From NCBI GenBank assembly GCA_029012125.1, contig JAQXLM010000130.1, positions 1 to 44,007 on the forward strand: DNA of 44,007 bases, given 5' to 3'. Position numbers and translations under genes: made by a program. Below, piece after piece: positions 26,071-35,095 of this stretch. Numbering within the stretch: the stretch's first letter is position 1; every line of letters begins with the position of its first letter. The notes below the pieces were generated by a model. It searched no databases. It was not told the origin of the DNA and saw nothing but the letters and a program-made list of their open reading frames with translations. The stretch is from Eubacteriaceae bacterium (GTDB taxonomy: Bacteria > Bacillota > Clostridia > Peptostreptococcales > Anaerovoracaceae).

Positions 26071-27189
26071 TCATATGTACTTTCTTGGAGGTCGATGAAG
26101 CAATCTTGCGATTATTTCATTTTTATTAGTCTCTGCAAGTTGGCTTGCTTCCTGAATGGTCATTTCGTTTTTGCCGCTTCCGTATATTATGGCCATATCT
26201 CCCTCTGACACATTGGGAACCTCAGTCACGTCGGCAATAACCTGATCCATGCATAAAACTCCAACGAGAGGACATTTGATGCCTTTGATTGTAACATAGC
26301 CCTTGTCTCTCATATTTCTCGGATAGCCGTCAGCGTATCCGAAGGGAAGAGTAGCGACAACACTGTCTCTCTCTGCCTTCCATAGATAATCATAGCTTAC
26401 ACCATCACCTTTCTTAATGTGGTGGAGCTGGGAAATTCTAGTGCGAAAGGTCATTATCTGTTCCACTTCAACATGCCCTGTAGTAAACCCTATCATACCA
26501 TAGGCCAATGCTCCCACTCTAACCATGTTCATCCTGTATTGAGGATAGTCAACGGTAGCGATGCTATCAGCGATATGAGAATATCTGAAGGTAATGCCTC
26601 TGGATTTTAGCCGGTCAATTACACTTACAAGTAAACGGTACTGCTTTTCGTCGTCCTCCTCACCGGCAAGTGCAAGATGAGAGAAAATACCTTCAGCATA
26701 GATGTTTTTCAGACTGCAAATATCTGAAACAGCATCCACGGTGGCTTCTCTATCAGCCCCATTGAGCCCTAATCTATGAAAACCGGTATCAATTTTAATA
26801 TGAACCTTTGCTATTTTACCTCTTTCTTCTGCGATCTGGTTAAGTAAATGTGCCTGCCGGTCGGAAAAAACCGTTAATGTGATATCATTATCTACCGCGT
26901 AGTGAAGATACCGATCCGGGGTGTGACCCATAATCAGGATAGGACTGTCCTTATGGTAGTCTCTAAGCTCCATGGCCTCGGAAAGTGTAGCAACAGCCAA
27001 ATAGTCGGCACCGTTTTTCATAAGAGTTTCAACAATATGAGGAGCACCGTGACCATATGCATTTGCCTTTACCACGATGAGTAAGGCTACCTCCGGACCG
27101 ATAAGCTTCTTTATATTTCTGATATTTTTACCCAGCTTTCCTAAATCTACAATTATTTCGGTATCGCGCAAGTCGTCATTGTAATTCAT
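26071..27189 (-). CDS. alr: Alanine racemase (PLP-dependent)
   Basis: LLIVVKANAYGHGA (PLP lysine), IKIDTGFHRLGL, RVGALAYGM, GYADGYPR, CMDQVIADVT. Confidence 0.94.
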   Translation of the reverse strand: MNYNDDLRDTEIIVDLGKLGKNIRNIKKLIGPEVALLIVVKANAYGHGAPHIVETLMKNGADYLAVATLSEAMELRDYHKDSPILIMGHTPDRYLHYAVDNDITLTVFSDRQAHLLNQIAEERGKIAKVHIKIDTGFHRLGLNGADREATVDAVSDICSLKNIYAEGIFSHLALAGEEDDEKQYRLLVSVIDRLKSRGITFRYSHIADSIATVDYPQYRMNMVRVGALAYGMIGFTTGHVEVEQIMTFRTRISQLHHIKKGDGVSYDYLWKAERDSVVATLPFGYADGYPRNMRDKGYVTIKGIKCPLVGVLCMDQVIADVTEVPNVSEGDMAIIYGSGKNEMTIQEASQLAETNKNEIIARLLHRPPRKYI

Positions 27190-28382
27190 TATTCAACCCC
27201 CATAAGCTTTAATACGGAGTAAACCTCCGCCTGAATACCGGTAGTAATACAGCGTTCATCCACGACAAGATCTGATGAATGCAGACTCATAGGTTCATCA
27301 GAAGGAGATTTTGCCCCTACGTCAATGTATAATCCCCTGGATGCATGGCAGAAGTAAGCAAAATCATCAGCACCCAGACTAGGTGTTGGATTGATAATTA
27401 CCTTGTCATCACCGAACTTCTCTCTATAGTTTGACGTTATTATTTCAAGAAGCCGGTCATCATTGACAAGGGTCGGATATCCATCGTTAAACTCAATCTG
27501 ACAGTGAGCACCGTAGCCTTCCGCAATGCCTTCGCAAAGTCTTTTGATTTCTGATTTAATCTTGTCTCTGTTGTCCATATCTAAAACTCTGATAGTTCCG
27601 GAAAATTCGGAAAAATCAGGGATGATGTTTTCTTTAGTGCCGCTGTGGAATTTACCGATAGTGATAAGATTAGATTCGTATGGTGCCATTCGTCTTGTTA
27701 GAATGGACTGAATGGCAGTTACCATATTGCATGCCGGCAGAAGTGGATCGATTCCTGTATCCGGATGAGCACCGTGACATGATTTGCCTATTACCTTTAC
27801 CCTGAACTCACATGTAGCTGCATTCATGGTACCGGGAACCACAATAATCTTATCGTAATCGTAAAAAGCATTAATGTGTAATCCGATAGTGGCCTCTACC
27901 TTAGGATTATCCATGCATCCTGCCTTGATCATTCCCTCAGCACCTCCGATAGTCTCCTCTGAAGGCTGAAAGAATAGAGTTACAGAGACAGGAAGATAGT
28001 CTGATAATTCTTGAAGTACTGATGCAGATCCGAGTAGTGTGGCAACGTGTACATCGTGACCACACGCATGCATGACACCGGGAATCTGAGATTTATATGG
28101 CAGGTCATTAAGCTCATCCATAGGAAGAGCATCCATGTCAGCTCGAATTCCGATGGAACGGGACTTATCTTTCCCTTCAATGACGGCGCAGATACCGTAG
28201 CCGAAAACATTTTTTCTGTAGGAGATTCCGAGGCGGTCAAGCTCAGCAGCAATCATGTCTGCTGTGTTTTTTTCCTGACAGCTCAGCTCAGGGTTCATAT
28301 GGAGTACTCTTCTGAGTTCTGTGCTCCTTTCGGACGCCTTTTTTATAAGTTGGTTAATTTCGCTCACATTCATTTTTATCAC
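27189..28382 (-). CDS. M20 family amidohydrolase/metallopeptidase
   Basis: RRVLHMNPELSCQEKNTADMI, IGIRADMDALPM, GVMHACGHDVHVATLLG, FFQPSEETIGGAEGMI. Overlaps alr by 1 nt. Confidence 0.94.
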   Translation of the reverse strand: MIKMNVSEINQLIKKASERSTELRRVLHMNPELSCQEKNTADMIAAELDRLGISYRKNVFGYGICAVIEGKDKSRSIGIRADMDALPMDELNDLPYKSQIPGVMHACGHDVHVATLLGSASVLQELSDYLPVSVTLFFQPSEETIGGAEGMIKAGCMDNPKVEATIGLHINAFYDYDKIIVVPGTMNAATCEFRVKVIGKSCHGAHPDTGIDPLLPACNMVTAIQSILTRRMAPYESNLITIGKFHSGTKENIIPDFSEFSGTIRVLDMDNRDKIKSEIKRLCEGIAEGYGAHCQIEFNDGYPTLVNDDRLLEIITSNYREKFGDDKVIINPTPSLGADDFAYFCHASRGLYIDVGAKSPSDEPMSLHSSDLVVDERCITTGIQAEVYSVLKLMGVE

Positions 28383-28441
28383 CCTTTTTTAAACATATTT
28401 GTGAAACTTTAATCTAACATCTAAAGCCTAGTATTATTGTA

Positions 28442-28457
28442 AGCAAGTACTGTACCG
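28442..28457 (-). promoter_or_regulatory. Probable sigma54 (-24/-12) promoter for M20-alr operon
   Basis: Minus strand CGGTACAGTACTTGCT (GG-N10-GC; TGGCAC degenerate to CGGTAC). Confidence 0.62.
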
Positions 28458-28474
28458 AAGTAAAGAGACTTTGT

Positions 28475-28490
28475 TGGCACACTACTTGCA
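28475..28490 (+). promoter_or_regulatory. sigma54 (-24/-12) promoter for transglutaminase-LDC-hydrolase operon
   Basis: TGGCACACTACTTGCA (GG-N10-GC). Confidence 0.86.
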
Positions 28491-28581
28491 TTTTTAAAAA
28501 ATATATAAGATAATATTGTAAAGTGATAATGTTATCAAAGATCATAAATATGTAGAAAGGAATCTATCCCAAGGACAAGAT

Positions 28582-29979
28582 ATGGAGAAACTATCATTAA
28601 AATACAGTGATTTAAAATATCACGCACTACCTCTTCCGGAGGATGTTGAAAGAGAATTTCAGGCAGGAAACCTGACGAAGGTAAAGGAAAAAATCGCATA
28701 TTATCTCAGTAACGAAAAGGTATCTGAAGCAGTAAAAAAGAGACTGCTTATTCAATTGAGCAATATAGAGCATATTGAGGATCGTTACACCGTAAGCCCT
28801 GAGGATGCGGCAGAGTATATGGCTGCCCGAGGCGTAAAGGATTTTACGGATGAAGAACTGGATGAACTTAGAATGAAAGGAATTGTAGACTGGAGATATA
28901 TTGATGGAGAAATAAGATATATCGACAGCTTTGCCGGTTCTCTGGTAAATGTTTACCCTGAGTTTGGGAACAGAAGCTGTGACAGACAGCCTGAAGGACC
29001 GAACCCTGTAGATGAGGTGATTGAAAAGGCAAAGGACGGAGAACCTATGACTGCCCACATTCACATCAGACATACGTTGATTGTCGGAGAAAAATCCATC
29101 AGAGAAGGTGAGATGCTGACTGCACATATGCCAATTCCTAAGGACGGCTTAAACAATCAGATGAAAAATATTAAAATTCTGAATACCGGTCATAAGCCAG
29201 TTTCACTTGCTGAAGGAGACAGCTTGCAGCCTACAGTATGTTTCAGAGAACCTGCCGTATCTGATATGACATTTTCCGTTGAATACGAGCTTGATCATGC
29301 GGTGGTTTATCGTAATTTGGCGAAGGCTGATCTTGACCAGGTATCAAAAGGAGAGATACCGGAAGATGCTCGCATGTATCTGGAAGAAAAACTTCCTCAC
29401 ATTCAGTTTACTCCATTCCTAAAAGCTCTGGCCGAGGAGATTAAGGGAGACGAAACAAATCCTCTGCTTATTGCAAGGGCAATTTATGATTATATTACTA
29501 CGAAAGTAGACTACAGGTTTGCTCCGAATTATGCCGGTATAGATAATATTCCCGAGTACTGCGCAATTAACGGAAAGGGAGACTGCGGAATCCAGGCTCT
29601 CCTGTTCATTACACTGTGCAGAATATGCGGAATACCTGCGGCATGGCAATCAGGACTGGATGCGAAGCCAAATGAAGTAGGCGAACACGACTGGGCCAGA
29701 TTCTATGTGCCATCCATAGGTTGGGTATTTACCGATGTTTCATACGGGGGAAGTGCCTATAGGAAAGGTGCAACAGATAGATGGAATTTCTTTTTTGGCA
29801 ATGTGGATCCATACAGAATTCCTTTGAATGAAGACTTTCAGGAAGAATTCTATCCGCCAAAGAAGTTTATGAGATTTGATCCTTATGATAGCCAGGATGG
29901 AGAATTGGAATATGACGATGAACCTGTATTATTCGATTTCAGAAGACGCTATGAGGATCTTGGGATATATCTGAAATAA
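28582..29979 (+). CDS. Transglutaminase-like domain protein (cytosolic)
   Basis: Cys-His-Asp triad NGKGDCGIQALLFITLCRICGIPAAWQSG...GEHDWARFYVPSIGWVFTDVSYGG; no signal peptide. Confidence 0.9.
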   Translation: MEKLSLKYSDLKYHALPLPEDVEREFQAGNLTKVKEKIAYYLSNEKVSEAVKKRLLIQLSNIEHIEDRYTVSPEDAAEYMAARGVKDFTDEELDELRMKGIVDWRYIDGEIRYIDSFAGSLVNVYPEFGNRSCDRQPEGPNPVDEVIEKAKDGEPMTAHIHIRHTLIVGEKSIREGEMLTAHMPIPKDGLNNQMKNIKILNTGHKPVSLAEGDSLQPTVCFREPAVSDMTFSVEYELDHAVVYRNLAKADLDQVSKGEIPEDARMYLEEKLPHIQFTPFLKALAEEIKGDETNPLLIARAIYDYITTKVDYRFAPNYAGIDNIPEYCAINGKGDCGIQALLFITLCRICGIPAAWQSGLDAKPNEVGEHDWARFYVPSIGWVFTDVSYGGSAYRKGATDRWNFFFGNVDPYRIPLNEDFQEEFYPPKKFMRFDPYDSQDGELEYDDEPVLFDFRRRYEDLGIYLK

Positions 29980-29987
29980 GGAGGAAA

Positions 29988-30914
29988 ATGGAAATGAAGT
30001 ATCCTGCAAAACTAAAACCGGGTGCAACCATAGGACTTGTAAGTCCAAGCTCTGCCATTTCTCCCGAAAGAGAGAAGGCTTGTATTGAGAGATTAAAAGC
30101 CATGGGCTTCAGGGTTAAGGCAAGTGATAATATCAGTACCAATCTGGGAGGCTACATGGCGGGAACCGGAGAGGTCAGAGGTAAATGGCTGAACAAGATG
30201 TTCGCCGATCCGGAGGTGGATGCCATCTTCTGCGTGAGAGGCGGAGATGGTGGGAACAGAGCATGGAAGTATCTGGACCTGGATGTGGTAAGAAATAATC
30301 CGAAAATCTTCGTAGGCTACAGCGATATAACCACCTTCCATCTGGCTTTCAATCAGCTTTGTGATATGGTGACCTTTCACGGACCAATGGTATCATCAAA
30401 CATTCTGGAAAACTTCGATTCTGAAACAGAAGAGTCATTCTTTCAGGCTCTAAATGCAGATGAACCATACGAATTCAAAAATCCTGAAGGCTTTGATATA
30501 GAGGTAATGCATCACGGAAAAGCTGAAGGAAGAATCACAGGTGGAAATCTTACATTAGTATGTGCTTCAATCGGAACGCCTTATGAAATCGATTGCAAGG
30601 ACAAAATTCTCTTCCTGGAGGATGTACACGGTCATGTGGATTCTATGGACAGAATCGTAGTACAGCTTTTGAACAGCGGAAAAATTGACGACTGCGCCGG
30701 AATTCTCCTGGGACAGTTTACTGATATTGACAACCATGTGGATAAAGACTATCAGTATCTTGAAATGTTTGCAGACCTGTTTTATGATATTGATAAACCT
30801 ATTATGTATAATATTCAGTCAGGCCATGACTTCCCTATGATGACAATTCCTATGGGAGCCATGTGCAGCATTGATACTGAAAGCAAAAAGATAATATTTA
30901 AACCGGAAAGGTGA
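29988..30914 (+). CDS. S66 family LD-carboxypeptidase (LdcA/MccF-like)
   Basis: LKPGATIGLVSPSSAIS, FCVRGGDGGNRAWKYLD, FVGYSDITTFHLA (nucleophile Ser), TFHGPM, GGNLTLVCASIGTPYE, LFLEDV. Confidence 0.93.
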   Translation: MEMKYPAKLKPGATIGLVSPSSAISPEREKACIERLKAMGFRVKASDNISTNLGGYMAGTGEVRGKWLNKMFADPEVDAIFCVRGGDGGNRAWKYLDLDVVRNNPKIFVGYSDITTFHLAFNQLCDMVTFHGPMVSSNILENFDSETEESFFQALNADEPYEFKNPEGFDIEVMHHGKAEGRITGGNLTLVCASIGTPYEIDCKDKILFLEDVHGHVDSMDRIVVQLLNSGKIDDCAGILLGQFTDIDNHVDKDYQYLEMFADLFYDIDKPIMYNIQSGHDFPMMTIPMGAMCSIDTESKKIIFKPER

Positions 30915-30919
30915 TAGCG

Positions 30920-31687
30920 ATGAACATAGCAGAATTGACAAACAGAGTAAACGCTCTTCAAGGCAAGGTTGGTCTATACTATAAAAACCTGGTTACAGGA
31001 GAGACCATGTCTGTAAACAGCGGAGCACAGTTTGAGGCTGCAAGCCTTCCAAAACTGGCGATTCTTCTTCTTGTGCTGAAAATGGCTGAAGAGGGAGAAA
31101 TAAGTCTTCACGACAAAGTGGTTATCAGGGATTCTCAGAAAGTCGGCGGATGTGGCGCTATCAAATCCATGACAGGTGATGTAGAACTTGAAGTGCTGGA
31201 CGTGTGCAAGCTGATGATTACCATAAGTGACAATACGGCTACTAATGCAATGATAAGATTCTGCGGGCTTGAAAGAATTGCAAAGGAATGGAAGACCTGG
31301 GGTCTTGAGATGACCAGGCTGGAAAGAGAGTACTTTGACGATGAGGCTCATGAAAGGGGTCTGAGAAATTATGTTTGCCCTGAAGAAATAGGACATTTGC
31401 TGGAGAAGATATACGAGAGAAGCTTTGTCAGCGAAAACGTATCTGCTATGGCTGAAGAAATTCTTATGGCACAACAGATAAGGCACAAAATCCCGGGATA
31501 TATAGGAAGATCTTTTCCTATTGCCAATAAAACCGGAGAGAGTACAGGAGTTACTCATGACGGCGCAATCGTGTTTGCGGAAAGAGAGCCTTTCGTACTT
31601 GTTGTCTGCTCAGAACACACAGATGTGCCTGAGACGGAAAGGTTTATCAGAGAAATTGCCCTGGAGTTTTACGAGGAAAACAAATAG
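30920..31687 (+). CDS. Class A beta-lactamase-fold serine hydrolase
   Basis: AASLPKLAILLL (SxxK), ISDNTATNAMI (SDN), ANKTGEST (KTG); no signal peptide. Confidence 0.9.
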   Translation: MNIAELTNRVNALQGKVGLYYKNLVTGETMSVNSGAQFEAASLPKLAILLLVLKMAEEGEISLHDKVVIRDSQKVGGCGAIKSMTGDVELEVLDVCKLMITISDNTATNAMIRFCGLERIAKEWKTWGLEMTRLEREYFDDEAHERGLRNYVCPEEIGHLLEKIYERSFVSENVSAMAEEILMAQQIRHKIPGYIGRSFPIANKTGESTGVTHDGAIVFAEREPFVLVVCSEHTDVPETERFIREIALEFYEENK

Positions 31688-31804
31688 CAGATACTAATCT
31701 AAGAATCGGCAAGCAGTAATAAATAATTATACATCAGGGGTTTGCATATGCAATTTAAAGTAGTATAATTAAAATTGCAGTATTATATATGGAGGTACAA
31801 ACCA

Positions 31805-32806
31805 ATGTTCAATAAACTTACAGAACAGTTACAGAAGGACCCAAAAACAATTGTATTTACAGAAGGCCCTGATGCAAGAATCCTGGAAGCAACGGATAAA
31901 CTTCTTAAGGATAAAATTTTAAACGTTATTCTTGTTGGTGAAAAAGCTGAGGTAGAAGAAGCAGCGAAAAAAGGCGGCTTTAACATCGAAGGAGCGGAAA
32001 TCATCAATCCTGCCGACTACGAAGAAATGGATGCTATGGTAAACACTATGGTAGAGCTTCGTAAAGGTAAGATGTCACCGGAAGATTGCAAAGCAAATCT
32101 TATGAAAGGCAATTATTTCGGAACTATGCTTGTTAAGATGGGCAAAGCAGATTGCCTGCTTGGCGGAGCTACATATTCAACAGCTGATACAGTTCGTCCT
32201 GCATTACAGCTGGTAAAGACTAAACCGGGCGCACATCTTGTAAGCTCAAGCTTTATTCTTGTAAAAGAAGGAGCTGAAATGCTGGCTATGGGTGACTGTG
32301 CTATTAATATCGATTATCAGGATACAGTTGATAAGGAAGGAAACGTTACTTTCTCAGCTGCAGATAAACTGGCTGAGGTAGCTATCGAAACAGCTAAGAC
32401 AGCAGCAGCATTCGGAATCGACCCTAAGGTTGCAGTACTTTCATTCTCAACTAAAGGATCCGGAAAAGGCGGCACTGTTCAGCTGTCACACGATGCAACT
32501 ATCAAAGCTCAGGAATTAGCCCCTGAAATGGCAATCGACGGTGAATTGCAGTTTGACGCTGCAGTATCCCCTGTTGTTGCAGCAACTAAGTGCAAGGGAT
32601 CAAAGGTAGCAGGTCAGGCAAACACATTCATCTTCCCTAACATCGAATCAGGTAACATCGGATACAAGATCGCTCAGAGATTAGGCGGATATGCAGCATA
32701 CGGACCTGTTCTTCAGGGACTGAATGCTCCTATTAATGACTTAAGCCGTGGATGCGATGCTGACGAAGTATTTAAGATGGCTTTAATCACAGCAGGACTT
32801 GCATAA
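31805..32806 (+). CDS. pta: Phosphate acetyltransferase
   Basis: FTEGPDARILEATDKLL, LLGGATYSTADTVRPALQLVKT, LSFSTKGSGKGGTVQ, GELQFDAA, FPNIESGNIGYKIAQRLGG. Confidence 0.95.
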   Translation: MFNKLTEQLQKDPKTIVFTEGPDARILEATDKLLKDKILNVILVGEKAEVEEAAKKGGFNIEGAEIINPADYEEMDAMVNTMVELRKGKMSPEDCKANLMKGNYFGTMLVKMGKADCLLGGATYSTADTVRPALQLVKTKPGAHLVSSSFILVKEGAEMLAMGDCAINIDYQDTVDKEGNVTFSAADKLAEVAIETAKTAAAFGIDPKVAVLSFSTKGSGKGGTVQLSHDATIKAQELAPEMAIDGELQFDAAVSPVVAATKCKGSKVAGQANTFIFPNIESGNIGYKIAQRLGGYAAYGPVLQGLNAPINDLSRGCDADEVFKMALITAGLA

Positions 32807-32832
32807 AACTCAATAATAAGAGAATACTTAAC

Positions 32833-32861
32833 GGAGCAGCCTCAGGTTGCTCTGTTTTTTT
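32833..32861 (+). terminator. Rho-independent terminator of pta
   Basis: GGAGCAGCC-tca-GGTTGCTCTGTTTTTT. Confidence 0.85.
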
Positions 32862-33004
32862 GACCTTACTCCCAGCTGAAAAAACAGATAATATAGACAT
32901 ATTTGAGGAAAAAACTATAGACTAATGACTGGGATAGTTATATAATAGGCGTTAATTTATTTTGCCGGAAGGCATATTATAATACAAACAGGAGGTATTA
33001 TTTA

Positions 33005-33886
33005 ATGGATCAGGGATTTCAGAAGACAGCAATGAGAGTTTCTTATATAAGCATAGTAACTAATGTTCTGCTATCCGCCTTTAAGCTTGTGGCAGGTATT
33101 GTTGCCCATTCCGGTGCAATGATCAGTGACGCTGTTCATTCCGCATCTGATGTCTTCAGCACATTCATCGTAATGATTGGAATAAAAATAGCCGGAAAGG
33201 ATTCTGATAAGGAGCATCCTTACGGACATGAAAGAATGGAATGCGTTGCAGCGGTTATTCTTGCAACGATTCTGTGCATTACAGGTCTTGGTATCGGACG
33301 CACTGCTATAATTGCTATAAAATCAGGAAGCTACGGTTCTGCAGCGGTTCCGGGTCTTCTTGCTGCAATTGCGGCGGTATCATCAATAATCATAAAAGAA
33401 GGAATGTTCTGGCTGACCAGATACTATGCCAGAAAAATAGACTCAAGTGCCCTTATGGCAGACGCATGGCATCATCGCAGCGACGCTTTATCATCTGTGG
33501 GAGCTTTGATAGGAATTCTGTTTGCGAGAAACGGATATCCTGTTATGGATGCGGTGGCTTCGCTGGTAATCTGTCTGTTTATCGTAAAGGCATCATATGA
33601 CATCTTTAAAGATGCAATTGATAAAATGGTTGATAAGGCTTGCCCTCCGGAAACAGAGGAAAGCATGAGAAAACTGGTTTTGACCCATGAAGGTGTTATG
33701 GGAATAGACCTGATGCGCACCCGTGTGTTTGGAAATAAGATTTATGTTGAAATCGAAATCAGTGCTGACGGAGAGAAAACACTGAATGAAACTCATGACA
33801 TCGCTGAAGAGGTACATGACAGTATTGAAAGAGAGTTTCCGAAGGTTAAACATATTACGGTACATGTCAATCCGTGGAGCGAGTAA
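33005..33886 (+). CDS. Cation diffusion facilitator family transporter
   Basis: HSGAMISDAVHSASDVFSTFIVMIGIKIAGKDSDKEHPYGHERME; DAWHHRSDALSSVG; C-terminal cytosolic domain. Confidence 0.95.
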   Translation: MDQGFQKTAMRVSYISIVTNVLLSAFKLVAGIVAHSGAMISDAVHSASDVFSTFIVMIGIKIAGKDSDKEHPYGHERMECVAAVILATILCITGLGIGRTAIIAIKSGSYGSAAVPGLLAAIAAVSSIIIKEGMFWLTRYYARKIDSSALMADAWHHRSDALSSVGALIGILFARNGYPVMDAVASLVICLFIVKASYDIFKDAIDKMVDKACPPETEESMRKLVLTHEGVMGIDLMRTRVFGNKIYVEIEISADGEKTLNETHDIAEEVHDSIEREFPKVKHITVHVNPWSE

Positions 33887-33953
33887 CCCTACCTTTGCAT
33901 AGACCCGGAAAATATGTTACAATATGTCAAAACAAACAGAAAGAGAACGTATT

Positions 33954-35024
33954 ATGATTAAGAAAGCACTAGCAATTTTATTAACTTTGACATTAGTATT
34001 CACGGCCTTTGGCTGTGGCAAAAAGGAAGAGGCCCAGGAGGTCAGACCTAAGCCTGTGATTTATTACAATCCGCTGACCGGTAAGGGCGGATACAAGAAA
34101 GAGGACCTGAATAAGCGTCCTATAGCTGTTGTTGTAGAAAACTCCCCTGAGGCAAGACCGCAATGGGGTATATCAACACCGGATATTATAGTAGAAGGAG
34201 AGGTTGAGGGCGGAATAACTCGCATGCTGTGGTTGTATGGAAATGCAAACCGTTTACCGGAAAAGGTTGGACCGACCCGTTCTGCACGACCTTCCTTTGT
34301 AAAATTCAGTAAGTTCTTTGATGCAGTATATATTCACTGGGGAGGAAGTCATAGCAAGGACGGTTATACGGGAGGCTATGAAACCATCGCAATTGAAGGT
34401 GTGGATGATCTGGACGGAATGGCTGGAGGAGCACTGTTCACAAGGGACACGACGAGAAATGTTTCATCAGAGCACACGGGAGTGGTTTTAGGCGACAAAC
34501 TCAACGAAGTGTTAAAATCCTCAGAAATAAGAACCAAGGTGGACAAGGATTCTGTCACAAAGCTTCCTTTCCGGAAAAAAGCAAAAAAAATCAGCGACAA
34601 CAAAGCCGATAAGGTAAGAGTAACATTCTCAAGCTCTACAGACACAAGAAAGTTCAAGTATAATTCGGAAGACAAAAAGTATCACACAGGAGACTGGGAG
34701 AAGGATGTTAAGTTTGATAACCTGCTGATTCTCAAGAGCGACACTACCTATATCACTACGACATACAAAGACGGTTATGTCACTTATCTGAACTATGCAC
34801 TGGATGGCGGAACTGCCTATTATGCTTCCAAAGGATACATAAGAAAAATCAAATGGGTTAATGAGGATGGAAAAATCAAACTTACAACTCAGAAGGGCAA
34901 TGCCATAAAGCTGAATCCGGGAAAAACATATATCGGACTTGTATCATCCAATCATAGCGGTTCGGTAAAGTATTCGGAAGTGAAGACTGAGACGACCACA
35001 GAAACAGAAACGAAAACAGAATAA
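33954..35024 (+). CDS. DUF3048 domain lipoprotein
   Basis: Lipobox LVFTAFGCGKK; NPLTGKGGYKKEDLNKRPIAVVVENSPEARPQWGISTPDIIVEGEVEGGITRMLWLY. Confidence 0.9.
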   Translation: MIKKALAILLTLTLVFTAFGCGKKEEAQEVRPKPVIYYNPLTGKGGYKKEDLNKRPIAVVVENSPEARPQWGISTPDIIVEGEVEGGITRMLWLYGNANRLPEKVGPTRSARPSFVKFSKFFDAVYIHWGGSHSKDGYTGGYETIAIEGVDDLDGMAGGALFTRDTTRNVSSEHTGVVLGDKLNEVLKSSEIRTKVDKDSVTKLPFRKKAKKISDNKADKVRVTFSSSTDTRKFKYNSEDKKYHTGDWEKDVKFDNLLILKSDTTYITTTYKDGYVTYLNYALDGGTAYYASKGYIRKIKWVNEDGKIKLTTQKGNAIKLNPGKTYIGLVSSNHSGSVKYSEVKTETTTETETKTE

Positions 35025-35036
35025 ATGATTATAATC

Positions 35037-35068
35037 AAAGAGCCTGACCTGGATAAGTCGGGCTCTTT
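35037..35068. terminator. Terminator between convergent DUF3048 gene and argG
   Basis: AAAGAGCCTGAC-ctggataa-GTCGGGCTCTTT. Confidence 0.8.
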
Positions 35069-35095
35069 AATTAGGTTTTTATTTATAAGAAAGAT

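Noticed and set aside
30920-31687. Class A beta-lactamase-fold protein as an antibiotic-resistance gene
   Set aside because: No signal peptide, and embedded in a peptide-catabolism operon behind a sigma54 promoter; resistance not supported.
31742-31780. GG-N10-GC-like element (GGGGTTTGCATATGC) upstream of pta considered as a sixth strong sigma54 site
   Set aside because: Lacks TGGCA/TTGC context; TTGCAT-N16-TATAAT is a better sigmaA explanation, with TTGCATATGCAA as an incidental palindrome.
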